In this document: positions 10,788 through 20,700 of the stretch, piece by piece
Numbering within the stretch: position 1 is the stretch's first letter
Layout: every line of letters starts with the position of its first letter
Program-made: the position numbers and the translations under genes
Assembly: GCA_024364735.1 (NCBI GenBank)
Contig: JAGFNQ010000187.1
Coordinates: 50,285 to 114,284 of the forward strand
Direction: 5' to 3'
DNA: 64,000 bases
Source: Boesenbergia rotunda
Lineage: Eukaryota > Streptophyta > Magnoliopsida > Zingiberales > Zingiberaceae
Notes under the pieces: model-generated
What the model was told of the DNA's origin: nothing
The model's database searches: none
The model's input: only the letters and a program-made list of their open reading frames with translations

Positions 10788-12993
10788 TGTTGGGACCGGG
10801 TGCATGTTGACATGGATGCGGGTTCGTAATTATAAAATTAATTACGTGCAACGGAAGGTTTAGCATAAATAATTTCTCAAATTATTTAACCACACATTTA
10901 AGTATGCAATTTTATCTTGTGTAGGCATGATCATATATTGAAAATTTTGCAGAAACGTAAACTAATTTACATATTACCTCGCGTAACTCGAAGGAAGGGA
11001 CGAGATCCAACCGTAAGCGTCCCTTGGAAGCTCCGCCTCTATTCGCGCCCACGCCGAGGATGACTTCGCAAAGCCACGAGTTTCGTGTTCTCGAGAACTA
11101 CTAGATTCTCTGAGAACGCGACAAGAAAATCCAAGAGAGAAGTCGGAAGACTAACCACAAAAGGATGGCCGGAATCAAAATTTCGGCGAAGCAAAAGAAG
11201 AGGCTTGCGGCAAACTCTAATTCCGGCAGCACCTTCTTCCGGCCAAGAGATGGCCGGAGCTTCCTTCTCTGGCAACAGGTGGTGGTCGGCAGGGAAAGGG
11301 CAGGGGTGGCCGGCTGGTGCTCCTTCTTGAGGCTGGTTGGCGTACGGCAAGAAGGGGAGAAGAGAATGAGAGAAAGAGAGGGAGAGAGCCTATGCCTTCA
11401 TCTCTTCCATTTTTTTTCAAGCCTTGCCTTGGGTCCTTTATATATAGTAGCTTCTCAACCATCAACCCTTTCAAATATGAAATAACTTATTTCATCATGC
11501 CAAGTTTGATTTTATATCATGGTTAAAATCATATTTTAATTCATGATAAAAATCAATCAAGTCTCTTCTCTCCTATGAAATAAATTTCCTTATCATGGTA
11601 AATCAATCCATGATTGATTTTATAAAATAAACCAATCCATGGTTCATTTTAATTTCCATGAAGAAATAAACCAAACCTTGATTTATTATAAAACAAACCA
11701 CACTTGATTTATTTTATAAATTGATCCAAAAACTTGGTTCTCTCCCTTTGTTGTGGCCGGCCAAGCAAAGAGGATGGAGGCCCTCTTTGGCCGACCCATC
11801 CAAGCCACGCCCCAATGAATTAAACTTATTTAATTCATCTATTAAGTATTCAAAAGACTTAGCCATTTTACGCTTCCGATGCGTCTCTGAAAAATTCAGA
11901 TTCGACTTATCGTTTGGCTCAACCAAACCTAATCTCTCTTGATTGGAAAATCTAATTTTCAACTCATTTTAAATCCCTCGGATTACTCGTAGTGCGTGTG
12001 ACTAAATAGGCTTTCGATTTATGTTGGCCGTCTATAATTAATCAATTATAGAACGATCGTGAGTGACACCTAGTAGTACATCATGATCCCCAATTAATCG
12101 AAAAATCAACGGTTGACCTCAGAAACAATTCTGAAACCCTTCAGCAGCTATAATGAATCGTGCCCCATTCCCTTCACCATCTTATACCCACTTGGTTCGG
12201 GATGGTCTATGTGTGTCAGTCCTGACTACGTTACACCTAGCCCAAGTAACGTTTTCTCGTCCTACGGATTCTAATTACTCTCATGTATTTAAGAGATTCA
12301 TACTCTGAACATGTCATGCTCTGGCCAGAGGCTTCGAGTAACAATCTGACGATAGGCCTCGGGTATACATCTCCTCGCAAGGAGTGGTGAATCCTTTGTA
12401 GGCTGTTCAAACATCTTCGGGCACTTCGGCTTATACCCAATCATCCTGAGTCCACACCTCCTTGGAGATGCTTGCTTAAGATGTCAAAGTATAAGTCTCC
12501 ATGACCAAGATGACTTGAACACCGCAAGTCAAAGGAACATCGCACTTAAGCTGCAGTAAGAACTTCACTGACATATCTATATGTAGACTACCATATGAAG
12601 TTTTACAGCCAGTCACTCCAATGAATTAGTTCCCTTAACTAGCATTCATGTTTATCTCCGGACATCTCAATGTCACCAGCCAGTGAGAATCAGCTGATTA
12701 GAGAATAACCCATGCTAGTTTCAACAGAATTGATAGTGTCTGTATTTATCAATTCATCGACTAGGGACAATTTCAATACTTCACAATTGCACATGTAGAG
12801 ATAATCACTAGTTGTGAATTCATCACAAATTCTCTCATGCTGTGAATTGTATTGTGGGCATTCAGTAAATGAGTTTAAGATCTCAATCAAATATACAAAC
12901 ATGTATACTCAAATAGTGAATATTCATTTATTAAAATAAATGATTACAATCATAAGGCGATTGCCTTAGGACACTTCTCTCATATCACTAACA
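10788..12993 (+). mobile_element. Solo LTR inserted in family B gag (TSD ATCAG)
   Basis: 2206 bp beginning TGTTGGGACC and ending CACTAACA, flanked on both sides by ATCAG (10783-10787; 12994-12998), a perfect 5-bp TSD. Orientation is not established. No internal domain was found; open frames at 11039-11530 lie in a low-complexity GC/AG-rich part and have no family signature. Removing it restores the order of the flanking gag segments. Confidence 0.85.
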
Positions 12994-13484
12994 ATCAGGT
13001 CACGATTCTCTACCTTGTGACCGATGGTGTGTAGGTCGTTCATCAGCTCCTGAATTCTGGCGTGGAGCTGAGCTGCAGATTCGTTGTCGTTCATCTTGAT
13101 GGTATACAGCTTGTTCAGTAGTAGGTCCCTCTTGCTGTTTCGGGTGTCGGAGGTTCCTTCGTGTAATTCAATTAGCTTACCCCAGAGTTCCTTTGCGCTG
13201 TTGAATGGACCCACCCGATTCAGCTCTTCTTTGGTTAGACCGCATTGACGTGTTTGAGTTGCTTTGGCATTGGCTTCAATTTTCCTTTTTAGGGCGGTAT
13301 CCCATTCAGTGTAGGATTGTTGTACTCCGTCAGCATTCTTCGGAATTTCCAGTTCGGACTGGATTATTATCCACATGTCCACCCGAGTTTTCAGGTGGAC
13401 TTCCATCCTACTCTTCCAGTAGGAGAAATCCTCCCCACTGAAGAGCGGTGGTCTTGCGGTACTGAAGCCTTCTTGCATGGCCAT
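12994..13484 (-). pseudogene. Family B gag, N-terminal part
   Basis: Starts with ATG at 13484-13482 (minus) and encodes the N-terminal half of a Copia gag polyprotein. Early in the protein is the motif FSGEDFSYWKSRM, the usual 'F.G..F..W...M' start of plant Copia gag (DUF4219/UBN2 type), followed by the helical UBN2 core with conserved LW and LHEG-like positions. It lies about 190 bp inside the primer-binding site, as expected for a first ORF. The reading frame is cut at 12994 by a solo LTR. It served as capsid-forming Gag before interruption. Confidence 0.85.
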
Positions 13485-13670
13485 TTAGGATTTACTGAAA
13501 AGAGAGAGAAACGAAAAAAAAATGTCCCAAGACGTGGTCTTGGATTAGCAGTGCGGGAAGAAAAGAAATTATCGAGTGGTGTTGCACCAACCTCAATTAA
13601 CGATAAAAATTCAAAAAAAAATTCGAAAAAAATTCTCAAATTGGTGGTTGCACCAAATTTGAGCTCCCCC

Positions 13671-13682
13671 GCTCTGATACCA
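13671..13682 (-). other. Primer-binding site of family B element
   Basis: GCTCTGATACCA on the plus strand is the reverse complement of TGGTATCAGAGC, complementary to the 3' end of initiator tRNA-Met, the standard plant Copia primer. It lies one or two bases from the LTR edge and fixes the element on the minus strand. Confidence 0.9.
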
Positions 13683-14664
13683 CTATTGGATCGAGAGAAT
13701 ACGATAGAGGGGGGGGGGGTGAATATCGTTAAAAACTTTTCGGATTCGACGTTAAGAGAATACGCAGCGGAATTGAAAACACAGCACAAGAACTCAAGCG
13801 ATTTTACTTGGTTCGGAGTCGCGGTCGGCTCCTACTCCAAGGCCCACGGTCGTTGACCGTTTACTGCGGACAATTCTATATGTGCGCAAATGTTTACAGA
13901 AAAATATTACAGTTGTAGTACAGTAAACTAAAACTTAAACTCTTCGTTACCGATGCCCAATGTGGATCGTGCTTCGGAGCAGAGGGTCATCGTCGGCGCT
14001 TGAGTCTCAAGATGGGAGGTTTCCGGAGCAGAGCGCTTGAGTCGAAGAGCGTATTGGTGTTGGAAGTGTTGTCTCAGAAGCCTTGGGGGTCGAGCACCTT
14101 ATATAGTGCACCTGGGGGCGCCCTCCACGTGTCACTCGATCCGCAAACCTCTCGGTCAGCCTTTATCCATCCAGGATCGGGCTCGAGGTTTGACGGGGAT
14201 GCCCGGGAAGCAGGGGGCGCCCGGATTGACTTGGTCGGCTGGCTTCTCGTTGACTTGAACTCTATCTGCTTCGTTGGCTTGGACCCAGGGCGCCCGAGAG
14301 CAGGGGGGCGTCCGGGAGCTTGGGGGCGCTCGACCCAGTGAGCTTCCGAAGCGTTTTCTTGCTCAACTCTTGTTTGACTTTGACCTTGGGCGCCCGGGAC
14401 CTCCCGGGCGCCTAACCCAGCTGCTGCCCCTCTCCTTTGAGGCGTTCTGAGCTGTAGAAACTCGTTCCTTCGGTCCTGCATCTAGGGTTAGTACCAAACA
14501 TGATAAAGCAATTATGTTAGTGAATTTTACAGCCGTAGCTATCTTGGTTCTGACTTTGGGTCTCCAAAATGGAGCCCTAGGTCGAACCAACGCCTACTAT
14601 TCCCTCGACGGGGAACGCGTCCTCACCTACTCCTCTCAGGAGAATTTACCTGTTGCCAACCGGC

Positions 14665-15583
14665 TGTTGGAGCAATCGGCCCTAAGATGGTCCGGTGTGA
14701 CCATGGGTTTTGATGTTTGGGCAAAGGGTTTAAGTTAAGTTTACCCTTGTATTTAATATGCGTATGTTGAGTGTGCAGGTTGTACAGGTTACGCATATGG
14801 ACCTGACTGGACGACCTCAGTACGGTGAAGGATGGCATGGAGGTCAGCTGGAGGCTGGCGTGCGCATCTGAGGGACCATGAAGTGCAGGGACGATGAGCT
14901 GATGGGCACGGACTTCGAGGCGTACGTGAAGGGTGGCATGGATGCAAGCTGGAGGCTTGCGTGCGCATCCGAGGGACGAGGGTAGAAGATGAAGAGGGCG
15001 CGAATGCAACAGTCGAGGCTGCGGATGAGGAGTCAGTCGAGTCGTGAGGGTCGAGTGCTGTGTGAATGTACTCAGGAAGAGTTTCAGCTAGGGACCAGTC
15101 GACTGCCCTGGGGGCAGTCGACTGGTAGGTGGCTGGTGAGCTGGCAAATTCAAACGTTGGGAGTGTCAACGGTCGAATTTGGCTGGCACCAGTCGACTGC
15201 CCTGGGGGCAGTCGACTGGTAGCGAGAAATCAGCCCCGAGTCCTATTTAAAGAGGACGTCGTGGTGACTGAGTTTCTTGACGAAACTTGTCTTGGTTAAG
15301 GGCAAGTTAGTAGTCTTCGTGTCCAGAGCTTTGGTTGGTGTTGTGGTGAGGTTTCTCCACCCACAAGGAGCGACACGTGATAGCCGGAGGTTATCCGAGG
15401 AGTGATCCACCGACGGATTGTTGGATTAGTCACCCGGCCGGGGTGGATACCAACTAAATACGGTTTGTTAGCATTGTATTTATTGTTTTATTTATATTTC
15501 CGCTGCGCTAACAATCTTGTAGGAAGAAGGGGGTTCGACAAAGTGCTATTCACCCCCTCTAGCAAGGCGTATCGATCCTAACA
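14665..15583 (+). repeat. 5' LTR of the gag-only Copia element
   Basis: Runs from TGTTGGAGCAATC to GATCCTAACA, with TGTT/AACA ends. It contains two CAGTCGACTG palindrome pairs (15096/15115 and 15190/15209) and a TATA-like TATTTAAAG at 15244-15252. Confidence 0.93.
15096..15252 (+). promoter_or_regulatory. CAGTCGACTG palindrome pairs upstream of a TATA-like box
   Basis: Palindromes start at 15096, 15115, 15190 and 15209, so both pairs have 19-bp spacing with spacer CCCTGGGGG. The last one ends 25 bp before TATTTAAAG (15244-15252). The whole pair is also a larger inverted repeat and could form a stem of about 13 bp. The matching block in the other LTR starts at 19432, 19451 (one base changed), 19526 and 19545. 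Confidence 0.6.
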
Positions 15584-15585
15584 AT

Positions 15586-15597
15586 TGGTATCAGAGC
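15586..15597 (+). other. Primer-binding site (initiator tRNA-Met)
   Basis: TGGTATCAGAGC, two bases after the 5' LTR ends at 15583. This is the standard complement of plant initiator tRNA-Met and marks the element as plus strand. Confidence 0.93.
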
Positions 15598-15649
15598 GAA
15601 GGACCGCTCTTGATCGGACTAACCGCCGAGGGAGCATACGCTAGAGGAA

Positions 15650-17145
15650 ATGAAAGGTGAAGGTCCACTTGGGGACGACATCTACACTCCGCCGGCCTAC
15701 GACCATGAAGACTTCGATCTTTAGAGGGCGAGGATCGAGACATGGTTCACGATGGAGTGGGATCTAAGGATTGCACTAGAAGAGCCGTTTGAGATTCCAA
15801 GGGATAAGCACGGAAAGAGGCTTAGGCCTAGATATTGGAATCAAGAACAACAAGATCAATCCAAAGCCAATGAGAAGGTAATTAATATCTTGTTGAATCT
15901 TGTACCTAATAATATTTTGAGTTGTGTAGGTGAGTACAAAAATGCCAATGAATTGTGGAGAAAATTGAAAGAAATCCATGAGAAGCCTACACAATCTCAA
16001 GAGACCACAGAAATGGATTTAATGGTACAAGAAGAAGAAAGTGAGAGGTCCTCCACCTCATCAAGAGAGGAAGATGAGGAATCAAGTTCAAGAAGTGAGG
16101 AGAGACCCTCATCCTACAAGTACAAGAAGAAGCTTCAACCTCCACTCCAACCTCCACCAAAGCAAGGAACAAAGATCACATTATATGCTTTGGTTGCAAC
16201 GAAAAGGGGCACTATAAGGATAGGTGCCCAAAAGGTAAAAAGGAGGTACACCCTAAACTCATTGTAAATTCCTTTAAAGCTAATGTGGGTTGTAGGAATG
16301 AAGAGGCTCAAGCTAAGAAAAAGAGGATTAGATGCTTCACGTGTGGTGAGCTAGGGCACTACCACACCAAGTGTCCAAGGAAGAATGAGCTAAAGAAGAT
16401 GGAGCACCTTAGGAGATGGGAGAAAGAAGAGAGAAGAAAGCAAAACTCACAACAAGGAAGGTCTACAAGGGTAAGGGAGGTATTTCCTAACCCTAGTTTA
16501 AAAAGAAATTTAATTTCAAGTTCTTCTTTACAATTCAAGAATCATGTTAATTACCCATCCATGCATGCTAGAACTCATGAAAATTGCTTAATGGTATATA
16601 ACATTGGTTTTAAATATCATGATAGGAATAAGGATAACAAGGTAGATATATATCCTAAGAAAAGCATGCATCATGGTAAATCTAAGACCTGTGTATCCAA
16701 GGCTAAAGGCATTAACCCCAAGGGAGGGAAACAAATGCCTAAGAAAATGGGTAGTTCTATGGATGTCCAAAGTGGACATATGGACTCCAAAATTAAAGGT
16801 CTAGAAAGGAAAAATCAAGCCTTGAGAGCAATGCTTGATACTTTAGAAAAGGCCCTAGAAAGATTCACGGTTGGATCTAAGGGCATAAACATGGTGTTGG
16901 GTAGCATCAAACCCAACTATGATAGATCAGGATTGGGGTACCGATCTAAGACCTCCAAAGGCAATGGAAAGAAGCATGTTGGGAGAACATACAATCTTAG
17001 TAAGGAGGGAATGTCCAAGGATGACAAGGGAATGCCATCCAAGGGTAAAATGAGTGACCTAACCAAGGACAAGGTATCCAAGGTTAAAAAGGTCAATTTT
17101 GTAGATCAAGAGTCACCGGTGGCACACCGGTGTGGCCTAGTGTAG
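15650..17145 (+). pseudogene. Gag of the gag-only Copia element, with stop and frameshift
   Basis: An ATG at 15650 lies 52 bp after the primer site and opens the gag frame. A TAG at 15722-15724 interrupts it, most simply a TGG-to-TAG change in the usual W-containing segment. The frame resumes through the UBN2-type core (15725 to about 16165), with motif ELWRKLKEIHE. It then shifts frame before 16186. In the new frame two CCHC zinc knuckles follow: CFGCNEKGHYKDRC at 16186-16227 and CFTCGELGHYHTKC near 16333-16375, then a basic, Lys-rich tail containing a coiled-coil-like segment and the NRSGLGYRSK-like motif shared with family B gag. The frame ends at 17145 with no protease. Two knuckles and the tail suggest RNA binding in capsids; pol must come from other elements. 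Confidence 0.85.
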
Positions 17146-19000
17146 ATGGAATCACCTAGGGAGGTGGCAAAGGCTAAGAGCTCAAGGGGGAGCTCTAGGA
17201 GCCTTTGGGGTCCATGGTAAATGGATCTCAAAAGTTTCTCCCTTAGGAAATTAGATGAAAAATGCCAAAAAGGGTTGGAAGACTTAGGTAAGTCTTAATC
17301 CTAGATTTTAACACATTAAAAGGAGAATTTAGGGGGGAAAGATGAAAAAGGGGAGTTAATTGACAAAATTGAGGTTTAATGGTGGAACATCATATAATTC
17401 AATGATATAAATGAGTTGTGATCAAGGAGAAGAGGATGCATTGAAGAGAAGTGAGAATTAGCACTTTTAGGATGAGCTCATTTGATACATTTTAGAAGAA
17501 GTAGGATTTCGTGCCAATCTTGGGATTTGGAGTACATTTATTTGGAAACATATTTTTTCCACGTAAATATTGGCTTCACAAGTCTCCCCACAAAATTTCA
17601 GAATTTTTGAAGATTTGTAGAATTTTTAGGAGATTTCTGAATTTCGGCCTGAAAACCTGAAAATCAGGTATCAGTCGACTGCCCTGGGGGTAGTCGACTG
17701 GTAAGAGCCCAGAAACTCTCTGTGAGTTTTGGCAGTTGACTGCCATTTGGACAGTCGACTGAGGGTCTGGGCAGAGTGTTAATAAGTGATCTATGAAGGG
17801 TTTTTCAGAAACACTTGGAATTATGGATGAACCTTAGAGCTGAGGACAATTCCTTGTGTCAATTTGAAAGGGTTAGAAGAGGCAAACACAAGGAATAATG
17901 ACTTGATTTCAAAATACTAAATTTTTTTGAAGGAATTTAGATGTGTACCAAAAGTCAAACACACTTGATATTTTCATGATATCATATTTTTCTAGGATAG
18001 GGTATATCCAAGCAAGTGTGTTTGCAAACTTTAGAATATTTTAGGTTTTGATAGAGTTCTAATTGGCACCAGAAGAAAGGTTGCTTGGGAGCAAGCCTTA
18101 ATGGTGTCCAAAAGGGGAAGAACTCGGATGTTGGGTTGGGGATAACTCAACATGGTGCTTAGGAGGTTAAGTTGGGTAGAACTTAGCCTGGGAAAAATGA
18201 AAATTGGGAGAAGGCATGGGTGAAGGGGGAGGTTGCCTCCTAGTTGTCTTGATTTTCATTTTGAAATTTTTGGGTTTTGTGTCAAACTTGGGAATGGTGA
18301 TAGATACATGGGTAGATGTATTTTTTCCAAGTAGGTATGAATACCATAAAGTTCTCCACGAAATTTGGGAATTTTTAGAGATTTATGGAATTTCTGGCAC
18401 GTTTCTGAAATTCGGCCAGAAAACTGATTATCAGAGTATCAGTCGATTGCCCTGGGGGCAGTCGACTGGTCAGGGCTGGTGTGGGTATCCAGCAGCTGAC
18501 TTGGATCCGAGTGATTAAAAACAAGTGTATGGGGGGTTAGTACACGTTGTTTAGGACCATTTGGGATTAAAAGAATCAATAATTGGGTTATTGTTGAGTT
18601 CTTTTTGATGTTAGGCAAAGGGGGAGAAGTGTTGGTTTAAGTTGGGAAACCAAACTTATCTTTGTAAGAAACCCTAGGTTTAGGGGGAGTTGAGATTAAG
18701 GGGGAGCATGGTTGCTCCATTCTAGGCGTAAGGGGAACCTTGGAGAGGTTCTTAAAAAGCCTTTGTAAGTCCAATGCAAGGGAAGCTTGGGAGAAGCTTT
18801 AAAAAAATCCCGGTTTGGTGAAAATCCTAGCTTGGAGGGCTAGGTGTAAAATTCCTAACTTGGAGGGTTAGGTGTGGGATGCCTTGGGATAGGATCCAGT
18901 TATGCATTGCATATGCATTCATTTAGCATGGTTTTACTATTTACTACTATCTTGCTTTCCCTAACTTAAATGAATTGTCAAACATCAAAAAGGGGGAGAT
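17146..19000 (+). other. Non-coding 3' internal region and polypurine tract
   Basis: No pol motif in any frame. Three CAGTCGACTG-type pairs occur at 17672/17691, 17733/17752 and 18440/18459, all with 19-bp spacing. Similar sentences recur around 17520-17700 and 18240-18470, indicating an old internal duplication. The last 13 bases (18988-19000, AAAAAGGGGGAGAT type) form the polypurine tract directly before the 3' LTR. Confidence 0.75.
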
Positions 19001-19919
19001 TGTTGGAGCAATCGGCCCTAAGATGGTCCGGTGTGACCATGGGTTTTGATGTTTGGGCAAAGAGTTTAAGTTAGGTTTACCCTTGTATTTAATATGCGTA
19101 TGTTGAGTGTGCAGGTTGTACAGGTTATGCATATGGACCTGACTGGACGGCCTCAGTACGGTGAACGATGGCATGGAGGTCAGCTGGAGGCTGGCGTGCG
19201 CATCTGAGGGACCATGAAGTGCAGGGACGATGAGCTGATGGGCGCGGACTTCGAGGCGTACGTGAAGGGTGGCATGGATGTAAGCTGGAGGCTTGCGTGC
19301 GCATCCGAGGGACGAGGGCCGAAGATGAAGAGGGTGCGAAGGCAACAGTCGAGGCTGCGGATGAGGAGTCAGTCGAGTCGTGAGGGTTGAGTGCTGTGTG
19401 AATGTACTCGGGAAGGGTTTCAGCTAGGGACCAGTCGACTGCCCTGGGGGCAGTCGGCTGGTAGGTGGCTGGTGAGCTGGCAAATTCGAACGTTGGGAGT
19501 GTCAACGGTCGAATTTGACTGGCACCAGTCGACTGCCCTGGGGGCAGTCGACTGGTAGCGAGAAATCAACCCCGAGTCCTATTTAAAGAGGACGTCGTGG
19601 TGGCTGAGTTTCTTGACGAAACTTGTCTTGGTTAAGGGCAAGTTAGTAGTCTTCGTGTCCAGAGCTTTGGTTGGTGTTGTGGTGAGGTTTCTCCACACAT
19701 AAGGAGCGACACGTGATAGCCGGAGGTTATCCGGGGAGTGATCCACCGACAGATTGTTGGATTAGTCACCCGGCCGGGGTGGATACCAACTAAATAGGGT
19801 TTGTTAGCATTGTATTTATTGTTTTATTTGTATTTCCGCTGCGCTAACAATCTTGTAGGAAGAAGGGGGTTCGACAAAGTGCTATTCACCCCCTCTAGCA
19901 AGGCGTATCGATCCTAACA
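19001..19919 (+). repeat. 3' LTR of the gag-only Copia element
   Basis: Same length (919 bp) and ends as the 5' LTR, about 97 percent identical by hand count. Followed by the TSD CCGGC at 19920-19924, after which family B LTR sequence resumes. Confidence 0.93.
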
Positions 19920-20568
19920 CCGGCTTCTCCGGTTGGACTTTTGCCCAGCAGTCCTTCGCTAGGTGCCTAGCAGTCCTTCGCCAGGTCTTCAGTACCAAGC
20001 AGTCCTTCGCCTGGTGCCCAGCAATCCTTCGCCAGGTCTTCGGTACCAAGCAGTCCTTCGCCTGGTGCCTAGCAATCCTTCGCCAGGTCTTCGGTACCAA
20101 GCAGTTCTTCGCCTGGTGCCTAGCAGTCCTTCACTAGGTCTTCGACTCCTAGCAGGTCTTAGGGTTTCATTGCCTAGCAGTCCTTCACTAGGTGCCTAGC
20201 AGTCCTTCGCTAGGACTTTAATTTGCATACTCAAGTGACATGTTAGATTAATATAACATCTTAACTTTTGAACCCTTTGCCATTATCAAAACCCAGGTTC
20301 GACTTGGATGCTGTCTGCACCAACAACGAGTAGAGGCACGGACACTTGAACGTGCAAGAGATCCAGTATACCTTGGACAAGCGGGATAAGCAAAGGGCAT
20401 ACTCCAAAGGTATACACTGTAGATAGATCTATTAGATAGATGAACATTTTACGAGTTTTCTTTCGCATGGATCGCTCGAGGGTTCTTGTTTCCGCTGCGT
20501 TTTTATGATTTTGTGCCGGGAGAACCCAACATCTCTTCCCCCTTGCATCCAGGCAGGCGGATGCCTGA

Positions 20569-20577
20569 GTATAAGAG
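20569..20577 (+). promoter_or_regulatory. TATA-like box of the antisense additional ORF
   Basis: GTATAAGAG lies about 125 bp upstream of the ATG at 20701, on the strand opposite to gag. It would let the additional ORF be transcribed separately from the genomic RNA. The family A solo LTR inserted only some 38 bp further upstream and separates it from the Tat LTR. Confidence 0.4.
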
Positions 20578-20700
20578 GGGAAGGTGCAGATGTTAAGCCA
20601 TTTCCGACTCGGCGACTGGGTGCACTTCGTCTTCTTCTCTCGTAAAGCCTCTTTTGCGCGTGAGTAGTTTGTCTTCTTCTTATCTTCTTTCTTAGGGATC

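Larger units (their letters stand above)
14665..19919 (+). mobile_element. Gag-only Copia element (TR-GAG-like), complete
   Basis: A 5255-bp element with two 919-bp LTRs of equal length, a perfect TSD CCGGC (14660-14664 and 19920-19924), a primer-binding site at 15586-15597 and a polypurine tract at 18988-19000. The internal region is 3417 bp. It holds a damaged gag (15650-17145) followed by 1.85 kb of non-coding sequence. No protease, integrase, reverse transcriptase or RNase H was found. By hand count the two LTRs differ at about 25 of 919 positions (2.7 percent). With the commonly used rate of 1.3e-8 per site per year that suggests roughly one million years, a rough inference. The insertion lies in the 5' LTR of the family B element. 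Confidence 0.93.
3495..20325 (-). mobile_element. Family B gag-only Copia element (TR-GAG-like), minus strand
   Basis: Complete element with two LTRs (3495-4943; 13684-14664 plus 19925-20325), TSD ACGAG at 3490-3494 and 20326-20330, TGTTGG...CCAACA ends on the left LTR, an antisense tRNA-iMet primer site at 13671-13682 and an antisense polypurine tract just after 4943. Read on the minus strand it has gag, in three pieces separated by later insertions, and then about 2.7 kb of non-coding sequence. There is no protease, integrase, reverse transcriptase or RNase H. This matches the published class of terminal-repeat retrotransposons that keep only gag. It must have moved with pol supplied in trans. 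Three later TE insertions sit inside it: 8495-10490, 10788-12993 and 14665-19919. Confidence 0.88.
13684..20325 (-). repeat. 5' LTR of family B element, split by nested Copia
   Basis: Pieces 13684-14664 and 19925-20325 are colinear with the LTR at 3495-4943. The first bases read TATTGG instead of TGTTGG, a point change in the terminal dinucleotide. A minus-strand TATA box is at 14099-14106, with palindromes starting at 14116, 14197 (degenerate), 14215, 14288, 14306, 14324, 14388 and 14406. The gaps 14197-14215, 14288-14306, 14306-14324 and 14388-14406 are all 18 bp. Relative to the other LTR, a short deletion removed the partner of the first palindrome. Confidence 0.85.
2193..20531 (+). mobile_element. 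Family A solo LTR (copy A1), split by nested insertion
   Basis: The LTR sequence is in two pieces, 2193-3494 and 20331-20531. It begins TGTTAG and ends CCCAACA. The five bases before it (2188-2192) and after it (20532-20536) are both TCTCT, a perfect target-site duplication. No internal region or second LTR of this family is attached, so it is a solo LTR made by LTR-LTR recombination. Two further copies (A2 33623-37858, A3 39142-42730) share long colinear segments, for example the stretch at 2262-2770. A1 lacks about 400 bp present in A2 near 33690-34080 and carries minisatellites that A2 lacks. Confidence 0.85.

Noticed and set aside
11039..11526. Several open frames on both strands
   Set aside because: Located inside the solo LTR with TSD ATCAG; low-complexity composition explains them.
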